Shown: one piece after another, positions 17,997 through 25,303 of the stretch
Layout: each line of letters starts with the position of its first letter
Numbering within the stretch: position 1 is the first letter of the stretch
Assembly: GCA_022826805.1 (NCBI GenBank)
Contig: JAJDUH010000072.1
Span: forward strand, 118,549 to 182,548
Length of the DNA stretch: 64,000 bases
Origin: Candidatus Poribacteria bacterium
GTDB taxonomy: Bacteria > Poribacteria > WGA-4E > WGA-3G
Direction of reading: 5' to 3'
Notes under the pieces: model-generated
What the model was told of the DNA's origin: nothing
What the model saw: only the letters and a program-made list of their open reading frames with translations
Database searches by the model: none
Position numbers and translations under genes: made by a program

Positions 17997-18037
17997 CAAT
18001 TAGCAGATAGCGAATCGCAAACAGCGAAAACAGAAAT

Positions 18038-18850
18038 ATGCCTTCTCTACATAATGTTTTAATATTTCGAGCGTGTCGGCACTTTTCCCGCGATTATGGC
18101 GGGCGAGTGACCGTGCGTGGTGGGACAACGGTCATCCCAGAGGTCTCCGATAATGATTTTCTCACCTATTCGGGTGTGCGGGATATGGATATTAATATAT
18201 CCGAGAATGGTGCCGCGACGCGCGTAGATGCGTTCTTTCTCAAGTCCAAAAATGTGACACGGCATACAGGGACGCCCTCGGGTGGCTCTGGGAGCGGATG
18301 GAGCAATCGAAACGTACTTGCGACCGTCAAGAACTTCAAAAAAAAGACAGTCAACACGACTGTCGACGGTTTCCAGCATGATCTGTACCTGCTCTCTTCA
18401 TCTTTCACTGCGACATCCGTTAGGTTGCGGTTTCAAGGCAGGGGTATCCAAATCTATGAACTGATGCTACTCGAACTCGCATTGGAATTGGATGCCAACC
18501 GCAGTGATTTCGTCGCGATCAATCCAAGAGACACCGAACGCCAAGTGTCCGAATTAGATAGCAATCCATCAGGAGCAGTAAGGCACCAGTTAGGATACGG
18601 CGGGCATCGGAAACGACGCGTGATTAATTTTACTTTGGAAATGATTCCTGGTGTGTCGGATGTGGAGAACCCTGACGAGTTTTTATACTTCATGGAAAAA
18701 AATACACGTATCGTTTTCGCTGAAGCATTTACAGAGACACCCGAATACGTGTATCCTGCGATTTTTGGGTCGAAACGGGTGCCGGTGCGGTATCGGAGCG
18801 ACTACAAACCTGCTGGCTATCATGTGCCTTTTCGGGTGATGGAGCGGTAG
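18038..18850 (+). CDS. Conserved hypothetical protein, possibly phage-tail-derived
   Basis: The function is not recognised. It has 270 residues and no signal peptide. The N-terminal half (GRVTVRGGTTVIPEVSDND, AFFLKSKNVTRHTGTPSGG) is clearly related to the truncated gene at 19995. The C-terminal half has a beta-rich FVAINPRDTERQ segment and ends VPVRYRSDYKPAGYHVPF. Gly/Ser-rich loops suggest a structural protein. It follows the pseudogene at 16529 by about 40 bases, and both may be remnants of one phage-like or tail-like module. A weak ribosome site leaves the start uncertain. Confidence 0.6.
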   Translation: MPSLHNVLIFRACRHFSRDYGGRVTVRGGTTVIPEVSDNDFLTYSGVRDMDINISENGAATRVDAFFLKSKNVTRHTGTPSGGSGSGWSNRNVLATVKNFKKKTVNTTVDGFQHDLYLLSSSFTATSVRLRFQGRGIQIYELMLLELALELDANRSDFVAINPRDTERQVSELDSNPSGAVRHQLGYGGHRKRRVINFTLEMIPGVSDVENPDEFLYFMEKNTRIVFAEAFTETPEYVYPAIFGSKRVPVRYRSDYKPAGYHVPFRVMER

Positions 18851-18970
18851 TTATTAGTTTTCAGTTTTCAGTTTTCAGTTTTCAGTTTTCAGTTAATGCT
18901 TGTGGTGGTTACTTTATACTTTCTGCCACAAAGCAGTCTCTTTAACTGATAACTGATAACTGACAACTTC
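18851..18970. repeat. Heptad element (AGTTTTC)n ... (AACTGAT)n
   Basis: The left end has about five AGTTTTC heptads (18856-18893). The right end has CTTTAACTGATAACTGATAA and more (18937-18967), in inverted orientation. About 45 bases of unrelated sequence lie between. The right end lies about 30 bases before the GTG start of the next gene. Confidence 0.75.
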
Positions 18971-18996
18971 TTAACTATAAAAGAGGAGAAAAACCA

Positions 18997-19989
18997 GTGA
19001 AACACTTATTTTTGACAGCAATGCTATTGATTTCGGCAGTGGCAGTGGCACATGATGCACCTGTTATAGATTTTATCAAGTATAAAAACCCACGTCTTGA
19101 AATCCATGAGGACAGAGACGGGAAACATTATCATGAGTGGTGTTACGATGGCGTGAATGGCGAAGGGTCTGGTTGGTATCAGGCAGTCTATAATTTAAAT
19201 ACGAAGGATCCTATTACGGATCCTGACCCTGTCATCGAGCCTCCGAAGGTAGTTGATCCTGATCCCATTATTGAGCCTCCGAAGGTAGTTGATCCGCCAA
19301 CGCAACCGGATCCAGTGATTACTTACGACCCAACACCGACACCTGCACCTGCATCTGAGGACGGCGGCGCGTCCTTCGCCCACGGTTTGGAAAACGCTAC
19401 GACTGCCGACGAGCATATAGAGGTATCAGAACCCACAGCAGCAGGCAGCATTGGGAACTATGCCCCGTGCGGGAAGGCATCACCCCTCAGAATCATCTCC
19501 GTCGTGGAACTCCGAAACCCACGCCGACTTGTCGTCAAGATTCGGAACGCCTCGCCGTGGGCGAAGGACGCGCCGCCGTCCTCAAAAAACAAATTCGTCA
19601 GTTTGAGGCCATGCTATAGGATCGTACTCACCGACGCAGATGGGAAGCTGAAAGTCGGATCGACGTTCGAAATCACCAATTCCGATCCTTACATTACCTA
19701 TCAGAAGTCACAGCACGAGGAACACGCAGACACCTTTTTCTATCTATTGCCGAAATTCAATTTCGGTAAACTTGACACAAAATCGGATAGCGAGTTGCTC
19801 GGAGAGTGGCCACGCTTTGCCACGCATTTCCAGTATTATTTTGGGAAACAAACTGGATATACTGCCGGCGATGTTCTGATTCTGTATAAGGGACAGAAGG
19901 AGATCACACGGTTTTCAGAGGCTGTCGCGATGTCGCCTTCGCTGAAACGGACGCTGACAACATCTTGGGGCGCAGTGAAAACGAGGTAA
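18997..19989 (+). CDS. Secreted proline-rich protein with C-terminal TTSWGAVK tail
   Basis: The function is unknown. It has 330 residues with a GTG start after GAGGAG and a signal peptide ending near AVAVA-HD (residue 19). The N-terminal segment has HYHEW. The Pro/Asp-rich linker (about 68-120) contains two copies of PIIEPPKVVDP-type sequence, encoded by a roughly 40-bp direct repeat at 19213-19290. The C-terminal domain (about 150-310) is not recognised. The last residues, LTTSWGAVKTR, closely match the ends of the proteins at 9847 and 10915. It is probably exported. The linker resembles that of the frameshifted protein at 45105. Confidence 0.75.
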   Translation: MKHLFLTAMLLISAVAVAHDAPVIDFIKYKNPRLEIHEDRDGKHYHEWCYDGVNGEGSGWYQAVYNLNTKDPITDPDPVIEPPKVVDPDPIIEPPKVVDPPTQPDPVITYDPTPTPAPASEDGGASFAHGLENATTADEHIEVSEPTAAGSIGNYAPCGKASPLRIISVVELRNPRRLVVKIRNASPWAKDAPPSSKNKFVSLRPCYRIVLTDADGKLKVGSTFEITNSDPYITYQKSQHEEHADTFFYLLPKFNFGKLDTKSDSELLGEWPRFATHFQYYFGKQTGYTAGDVLILYKGQKEITRFSEAVAMSPSLKRTLTTSWGAVKTR

Positions 19990-19994
19990 GTTAG

Positions 19995-20378
19995 ATGCTC
20001 CAAAGCACGCTTTTTTTCAGGTCTCCGTCGATAACGGACGCTGGGGATCGGGTGACAGTTCACGGAGACTCAACAATTGTCCATGAGATGACCGATAACA
20101 ACTACGAGCACTATTCACCGGCAACGGATATAGACATAAATACCGCAGATGCCGGTGGTAATCTAACACGGATCGATTTCATTTTCCTGAAGACGAAGAA
20201 TGTAGATTCATATTCATTTACACCGTCAGGCGGTACAGGAACAAGTTTTACGAAGCGAGCAATGCCGGCACGGTTTGTAGCAACAGGCGGTGAAAGTATT
20301 CTGACAGTCGTCAATAGATACCAGCACGAATTATCAACGCTCTCATCCGCTTACCTGATGCGTGGCGAATCCGACTAA
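19995..20378 (+). pseudogene. Truncated copy of the 18038 gene
   Basis: The 127-residue frame aligns with the N-terminal half of the 18038 protein (DRVTVHGDSTIVHEMTDN against GRVTVRGGTTVIPEVSDN; FIFLKTKNVDSYSFTPSGG against AFFLKSKNVTRHTGTPSGG; YQHELSTLSSAY against FQHDLYLLSSSF). It then stops, so the C-terminal half is missing. It starts six bases after the preceding stop without a good ribosome site. It is most likely a remnant of a duplication. Confidence 0.65.
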
Positions 20379-20557
20379 CCCAGAAATCGGAACGTCATTT
20401 CGACAACCAACAGATGCAATTCCTACGAGGCTAAAGGACAACCGATTCTCGTAGGAGGGAACTTCGATTCCCGACTGATAACTGCTATTCTTCTGTAGGA
20501 GCGAGTTCTGCTCGCGATGCTTTCCTACTGAATCCCACCCTCCAAACCACAAATCCG
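20379..20557. other. Repeat-bearing spacer
   Basis: It holds GGAACTTCGATTCCC at about 20459, a heptad fragment CTGATAACTG at 20475, and TTCTGTAGGAGCGAGTTC near 20490. The last is a member of the TAGGAGCGA family. No gene is seen. Confidence 0.5.
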
Positions 20558-20622
20558 TTGACAGATAACACCTTTTGAGGTATAATTATAAAGATTCAAA
20601 AATAGCATCTCGTTATGCTATT
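20558..20622 (+). promoter_or_regulatory. Consensus sigma-70 promoter with leader hairpin
   Basis: TTGACA (20558-20563), a 17-base spacer and TATAAT (20581-20586) match the consensus exactly. Just after the expected start of transcription lies AATAGCAT-CTCGTT-ATGCTATT (20601-20622), a perfect 8-bp stem. It could be an operator or an mRNA 5' hairpin. This drives the aldolase gene at 20720 and probably the next gene. Confidence 0.75.
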
Positions 20623-20719
20623 GAGGTTGTAGAAAAACGAAATTGTACGAGGGCACCGCAGGCAGTATTTAAGACTAAATTTTGGCTTGCAAGCTGCACC
20701 AAAGAAGCGAGGAATGACA

Positions 20720-21427
20720 ATGTCAGCAGCAAATTTGAAACAGCGGATACATAACGGAGAACTCGTCTATGGCGCTAACGTCTCTATGGCAGCATCTGCC
20801 GACGCACTCGTCGCCAAAGTCGAAGAAGGTGGTTATGATTTCGTTGCCGTGGATAGTCAACACTCTGCATACAACGAGGATCGACTGGTTGACTTCTGTA
20901 ATATGGCGAATGAACTGGGTATTTTCGTCAACTTCCGGATTAAGCATACCCGAAACGCATATCTCATCGGCAACTACCTTGATTTGGGTCCTTCGGGCAT
21001 TGAAGTGCCACAGACTGAATTAGATGAAACAGTAAACGAGGCAGTCGCTACTTTCTACTACCCACAACAGGGTATCCGGAGTTGGGGCGGTGCACCCCGC
21101 GTGAATTCCGAAGGCAAAGAACGCCTTGAATACGCCGATTGGTGGAACGCATACGGGGTCCTCTGGATGCAAATCGAATCCATAGAAGCCGTCACGCATG
21201 CGCGACACCTCGCAAAGCCTGGTGTTGATTGTCTCTCTTTCGGTCCCGCTGACCTGACGTTCAGTATTGAAAGCCACCCAACTCATGCACTCCAAACCGT
21301 AGACGCTTGTGTTGAATACGTCGCGAGAGCCTTGGAGGGAACGACGACCGCTGTCTGCTTTAGAAATGGCAACCCCAGCACCCGTCAAAAATATGCAGAC
21401 TTGGGTGTTACCGTCTTTTTAGAATAG
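20720..21427 (+). CDS. HpcH/HpaI aldolase family protein
   Basis: This 235-residue TIM-barrel aldolase is predicted to cleave or form 2-oxo-4-hydroxy acids with a divalent metal. The substrate Arg is probably in NFRIKH. Metal ligands are Glu in LWMQIESIEA and Asp in FGPADLTF. AVDSQHSAYNEDRL matches the family's D-x-x-H-x-x region. The ATG at 20720 has GAGGA six bases upstream, so starts at 20687 and 20714 are less likely. The next gene starts two bases after its stop. The exact substrate is unknown. Confidence 0.87.
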   Translation: MSAANLKQRIHNGELVYGANVSMAASADALVAKVEEGGYDFVAVDSQHSAYNEDRLVDFCNMANELGIFVNFRIKHTRNAYLIGNYLDLGPSGIEVPQTELDETVNEAVATFYYPQQGIRSWGGAPRVNSEGKERLEYADWWNAYGVLWMQIESIEAVTHARHLAKPGVDCLSFGPADLTFSIESHPTHALQTVDACVEYVARALEGTTTAVCFRNGNPSTRQKYADLGVTVFLE

Positions 21428-21429
21428 TA

Positions 21430-22758
21430 ATGCTAAATTACGGATTGGTAAGCACAACAATAGGCGAAGACCGGGAGCGATTGCTTGAGGGTGTCCGATG
21501 CCTCGCTGCGGTCGCACACAAGCACCATATACCAATAACATGGGCAACAGACACCAAGTCCGTCCAATTCATTGCTAAGTTGCTCACGACATGGCACACA
21601 GAAAATGGCGATGCTCCTTTGCTGATGTTTGACCCCAAACCAATCTGGGATGCCAATTGGGAGGCGGAACAGAACGCCAATCCCGGTAATAGTACGGAGG
21701 CTATGGCATCGCATCTCGTTACAATGCGAGAGAAACTACCGGGATATATAACCGCAGAGTGGGAAAGACTCAAACGCGCTGTCCCTTGGGCGGAACCGAG
21801 TGTTGCAGGTGCAGCGTTCAAGCATGATGTTTTTCTTGATACGCTTGAGCAGTCGGGATTTCGAGGACTCTGGGGTTATCATTGGAAACAAGAAGATAGT
21901 GATTCTGAAGATACTGGGGCATCCAAAGCGGAACTCGACCGGGGTGGCTTTGGATGCTTTTATCCGTTTGAGGCTTCAACGTACATTGATACCATTCTAA
22001 TACGAGGAGACACTGGTGAAGACGGTGCGGTGCCATTTAAGAAAATTGTTGGCGTTCCGTATTATACCGCTGGACACCTCGCCGAAGACGTCCATAATCT
22101 TCGCGCAGCGCTCCTAAACGGGACAGCGAAGCAGCATTACGAAACCTATGTAGAAAGCACTGCGTGGAATCGCTGGCTCGGTTATGTGGAGCACATAGAT
22201 CCTTTTACTGTCGCACAACTCGGACAAGAGGGACTGGAACGGTTAGACGCATATTTCGCTCATGTCGTTGGCAATCAAAATACAAAGCCGCTCTTGCTCT
22301 CTGAAATCGTTGACGATTATATAACGCAGTGCAAACGAACCGAACCGACGACTGTTATAGAAACAGGTCGGACAACACAGGACGAAACTGCCGTTTCGAA
22401 GGCGGCGCTAAAAATGTGCTATTACGACGCCGCATGTGAATTAACCTTCGTTGAAGGGACTATGGAGCCTGTTGAAATCAAAAATTATACTGGCGAACAG
22501 GTGGCACCGCTTGTGACGCAAAAACCGACGCTCACTGGTTTTTCACCGACTCGCCACCGCACAAAATTACATATCGCCATCACAGTAGAATCGACAAGGG
22601 CAATGCCCTACGGGATAACAGTTTGGGGCGACCACGACGGCTTACAACTAACGGAGTCTAACGCTGATGATGTCCGATGGGTAGGAGAACACCTACTTTT
22701 TATACGTCTCACATTGCAACCCGGGAAAAATGAATTTAACGTTCAGTTGACAATTTGA
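21430..22758 (+). CDS. Conserved hypothetical protein, polysaccharide-deacetylase-like barrel suspected
   Basis: It is not recognised with certainty. It has 442 cytosolic-looking residues. The N-terminal region (LVSTTIGEDRERL, IPITWATDTKSV) and FRGLWGYHWKQED have the look of a TIM-barrel-type carbohydrate-active fold such as NodB-like deacetylases. No catalytic set is clear. The C-terminal part (about 340-442) is beta-rich. It starts two bases after the aldolase stop, so translational coupling is likely and the two may act in one pathway. Confidence 0.65.
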   Translation: MLNYGLVSTTIGEDRERLLEGVRCLAAVAHKHHIPITWATDTKSVQFIAKLLTTWHTENGDAPLLMFDPKPIWDANWEAEQNANPGNSTEAMASHLVTMREKLPGYITAEWERLKRAVPWAEPSVAGAAFKHDVFLDTLEQSGFRGLWGYHWKQEDSDSEDTGASKAELDRGGFGCFYPFEASTYIDTILIRGDTGEDGAVPFKKIVGVPYYTAGHLAEDVHNLRAALLNGTAKQHYETYVESTAWNRWLGYVEHIDPFTVAQLGQEGLERLDAYFAHVVGNQNTKPLLLSEIVDDYITQCKRTEPTTVIETGRTTQDETAVSKAALKMCYYDAACELTFVEGTMEPVEIKNYTGEQVAPLVTQKPTLTGFSPTRHRTKLHIAITVESTRAMPYGITVWGDHDGLQLTESNADDVRWVGEHLLFIRLTLQPGKNEFNVQLTI

Positions 22759-22767
22759 TTTTTTATA

Positions 22768-23125
22768 TAGTTGTCAGGTATCAGTTTTTAGTTTTCAGTT
22801 AAAGACAGAGGCTGTAACAACGCAACGCTTCTTGGCGTACACTAAGAATGTAAATCAACGGTATTCATGCCGTAAATCAGAATCAACGGTATCAATGCCT
22901 TATGGCATTCAGAATCAGAATCAACGGTATGAAGTGCTTATGCACTTCAGAATCAACGGTATGAATGCCTTAGGGCATTCACCGGGGTATAAAGCCTATA
23001 AAGGCTTTACCGGGGTATGAAGCCCGTGTGGGCTTCCCCGTATGGCATTCCTCGTCCCCGGAGGGCAAAATTTGGGCAGGTTGTTACAAAACGCTTCTTA
23101 ACTGACTACCGACCACTGATAACTA
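22768..23125. repeat. Composite element: heptad ends around a five-hairpin array
   Basis: The left end is TTGTCAGGTATCAG and TTTTCAGTTAAAG. The right end is CTTCTTAACTGACTACC and CACTGATAACT, inverted. Between them (22851-23043) are 18-nt hairpins, each a 7-bp stem with a 4-nt loop: CAATGCC-TTAT-GGCATTC, GAAGTGC-TTAT-GCACTTC, GAATGCC-TTAG-GGCATTC, AAAGCCT-ATAA-AGGCTTT and GAAGCCC-GTGT-GGGCTTC. They are joined by AGAATCAACGGTAT or ACCGGGGTAT. No real gene lies in this spacer; the short open frame across it is repeat-derived. The right end is 18 bases before the threonine synthase ATG. Confidence 0.85.
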
Positions 23126-23142
23126 TTCAAAAGGAAAAAACA

Positions 23143-24375
23143 ATGGAAAAAGTATTGGGCCTCAGATGCCGTGAATGTGGTAACAAGTATCCTAAAGAAC
23201 CGCTTCACGTTTGCGAATTCTGTTTCGGGCCTCTGGAAGTAGACTATAACTATGAAGAGATACAAAAATCTATCTCAAGACGTTCAATAGAAAATGGACC
23301 AGAAAACTTGTGGCGTTATGCCGATCTCCTGCCTGTAGATGGAGAACCGACGGATGGGGACAACACCGGATTTACGCCTCTCATCCGGGCTAAAAATCTC
23401 GGAGATGCGCTCGGAGTCAAAGAACTCTATATCAAAGATGACTCCGTCTGCCACCCAACCCTTTCTTTCAAAGATCGCGTTGTCGCTGTTGCCTTGAGCA
23501 AGGCAAAGGAATTCGATTTCGACACCGTCTCCTGCGCATCCACCGGTAATCTCGCTAACGCCGTTGCCGCACACGCCGCTATCGCAAAACTTAATTGCTT
23601 CCTCTTTATTCCGGCAGACCTTGAGGTCGGAAAAGTCGTCGCATCTCTCGTTTATGCCCCCACCGTTGTGGGTATCACTGGGACTTATGACGATGTCAAT
23701 CGCCTGTGCAGTGAAATCGGCGGCGTTTATCCGTGGGCATTTGTCAATATCAATATCCGCCCCTTCTACGCCGAAGGCTCGAAGACCCTCTGTTTTGAAC
23801 TAATTGAACAACTCGGTTGGAAAGCACCCGCACATATTATCGCACCTGCCGCCGGTGGTTCTCTCATTACAAAAATTGGCAAAGCCCTCAAAGAATTCCA
23901 TCTTTTAGGCTTAATAGACAAACCAAATACCAAAATCCACGTCGCTCAAGCGGAAGGCTGTGGTCCCATAGTCAATACATACAAAGAGAATGGCGATTTT
24001 GTAAAACCCGTGAAACCCAATACGATCGCTAAATCACTCGCTATCGGTAATCCTGCAGACGGAATTTATGCTGTTGATACAGTTCGGAACTCAGGAGGTG
24101 TAGGTGAACACGCCACCGATCCTGAAATTGTAGAGGCAATCAAACTCCTTGCTTCCACGGAGGGGATCTTCACTGAAACCGCTGGCGGTGTTACGCTCGC
24201 CGCAACGAAAAAATTGATTGACAGCGGCCACATTGGACGAGATGAATCGATCGTTATCGCCATCACTGGTAACGGACTCAAAACCATTGAGGCACTTGAG
24301 AACAAAACCGATACAACACACATCATTCCGCCACAACTTGATGCTTTTCGGAAATTGATGACAAAAATTGAATAG
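23143..24375 (+). CDS. thrC: Threonine synthase
   Basis: This PLP enzyme converts O-phospho-L-homoserine to threonine. The 410-residue protein begins with a zinc-ribbon-like segment (CRECGNKYPKEPLHVCEFC). The PLP lysine is in TLSFKDRVV (about residue 110), the phosphate-binding STGNLANAVAAHAA follows, and a glycine-rich APAAGGS loop comes later. The ATG at 23143 has AAAAGGA at the right distance. The longer frame back to 23017 is translated from repeat sequence and is rejected. It stands alone with no other threonine-pathway gene nearby. Confidence 0.92.
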   Translation: MEKVLGLRCRECGNKYPKEPLHVCEFCFGPLEVDYNYEEIQKSISRRSIENGPENLWRYADLLPVDGEPTDGDNTGFTPLIRAKNLGDALGVKELYIKDDSVCHPTLSFKDRVVAVALSKAKEFDFDTVSCASTGNLANAVAAHAAIAKLNCFLFIPADLEVGKVVASLVYAPTVVGITGTYDDVNRLCSEIGGVYPWAFVNINIRPFYAEGSKTLCFELIEQLGWKAPAHIIAPAAGGSLITKIGKALKEFHLLGLIDKPNTKIHVAQAEGCGPIVNTYKENGDFVKPVKPNTIAKSLAIGNPADGIYAVDTVRNSGGVGEHATDPEIVEAIKLLASTEGIFTETAGGVTLAATKKLIDSGHIGRDESIVIAITGNGLKTIEALENKTDTTHIIPPQLDAFRKLMTKIE

Positions 24376-24485
24376 TGGCATCTGAAGATTGTCGGATAAA
24401 AAGGACTGTGAATTGCGCCCTTTTCTGTTCAAACGCGCTTGAGTTTTAGCACATCAGAGACTTTCTATACGGAGGGATTAAAACC

Positions 24486-25169
24486 ATGAAGCAATGGGAA
24501 ATCCACGAAGTTGAACAAGGAATACGTCCACCAGAAAGTATTAAGATGACCTTGGAAGAGTTTCTTGAACACGATGTAGAAGGATATGAATACATTAAAG
24601 GCAAATTAGTGCTAAAATCACCGCCACTTCCTCCAGAGATGTGCTCAATACCCACCACAATGACTTTGGAAGAGTTTCTTGAGTATGATGTAGAAGGATA
24701 TGAATACGCTAACGGAGAATTAGTACCAATGGCACCACCATCGAGAGAACATGGTGAAATTAGTGTCAATGTCATTCGATACTTGGACGCGCATGTGTAT
24801 CAGAATAAACTTGGACGCCTGTACACCGCGGAAACCACATTTCAGGTTGGAGAGCGTACAGCAAAACCGGATGTCGCGTTTGTTGCGACCGCCCGATTGA
24901 CCGGGGACAAAACAAAGGGTTTTTCCATACCGCCTGATCTGGCAATTGAGGTGGTTTCTCCCTCAGATGTCCAGTCTCGTATTGCCGAAAAGGCACTCGC
25001 GTATTTAAATGCAGGAACGCGTCTCGTCTGGGTCCTTGAACCTGTTACCAAAACGGTGACAGTGTACCGCTCTGAAACAGACATTAAGATGCTTACGCAC
25101 GAGGACACACTCACCGGTGAGGATGTCGTACCGGGGTTTTCCTGCGCTGTCGCACAACTGTTTGAGTAG
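24486..25169 (+). CDS. Uma2 (DUF820) family protein with duplicated N-terminus
   Basis: This is a Uma2-type PD-(D/E)XK-fold protein of unknown function. The core is seen in GELVPMAPPSREHGEI, AKPDVAFVA, LAIEVVSPSD and YLNAGTRLVWVLEP, giving the usual acidic/Lys-type nuclease-like residues. The first 75 residues carry two copies of MTLEEFLExDVEGYEY, one with GKLVLKSPP and one with GELVPMAPP. This means the 5' end has been duplicated by about 114 bp. Other Uma2 proteins start once with this motif. GGAGGG precedes the ATG. The real catalytic role is not established for the family. Confidence 0.85.
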   Translation: MKQWEIHEVEQGIRPPESIKMTLEEFLEHDVEGYEYIKGKLVLKSPPLPPEMCSIPTTMTLEEFLEYDVEGYEYANGELVPMAPPSREHGEISVNVIRYLDAHVYQNKLGRLYTAETTFQVGERTAKPDVAFVATARLTGDKTKGFSIPPDLAIEVVSPSDVQSRIAEKALAYLNAGTRLVWVLEPVTKTVTVYRSETDIKMLTHEDTLTGEDVVPGFSCAVAQLFE

Positions 25170-25303
25170 TTTGCTCTGTTTGTAGCCTGAAAAAACTTAG
25201 CCAGAGACGGCAGCCTATAGCCAAAGGCGAAAGGCGGGTTTTTGAAAATTGCTGTCCAATGCCAATGTGTCCTGACAGCTCCCGTTAGGGCCAGCTTAAA
25301 AAA

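Noticed and set aside
22851..23043. CRISPR array
   Set aside because: The units are hairpins of 18 nt with 10-14-nt linkers. There are no 20-40-nt unique spacers and no cas genes.
22832..23142. Short open frame 22832-23020 and the 42-residue extension of threonine synthase
   Set aside because: Both are translated from the heptad and hairpin array. The repeated residues reflect DNA repeats, and a good ribosome site precedes the ATG at 23143.
23143..24375. Cysteate synthase or other threonine-synthase paralogue
   Set aside because: The zinc-ribbon start, SFKDR lysine motif and length all suit threonine synthase. Without a competing thrC this is the simplest reading, though a paralogue cannot be fully excluded.
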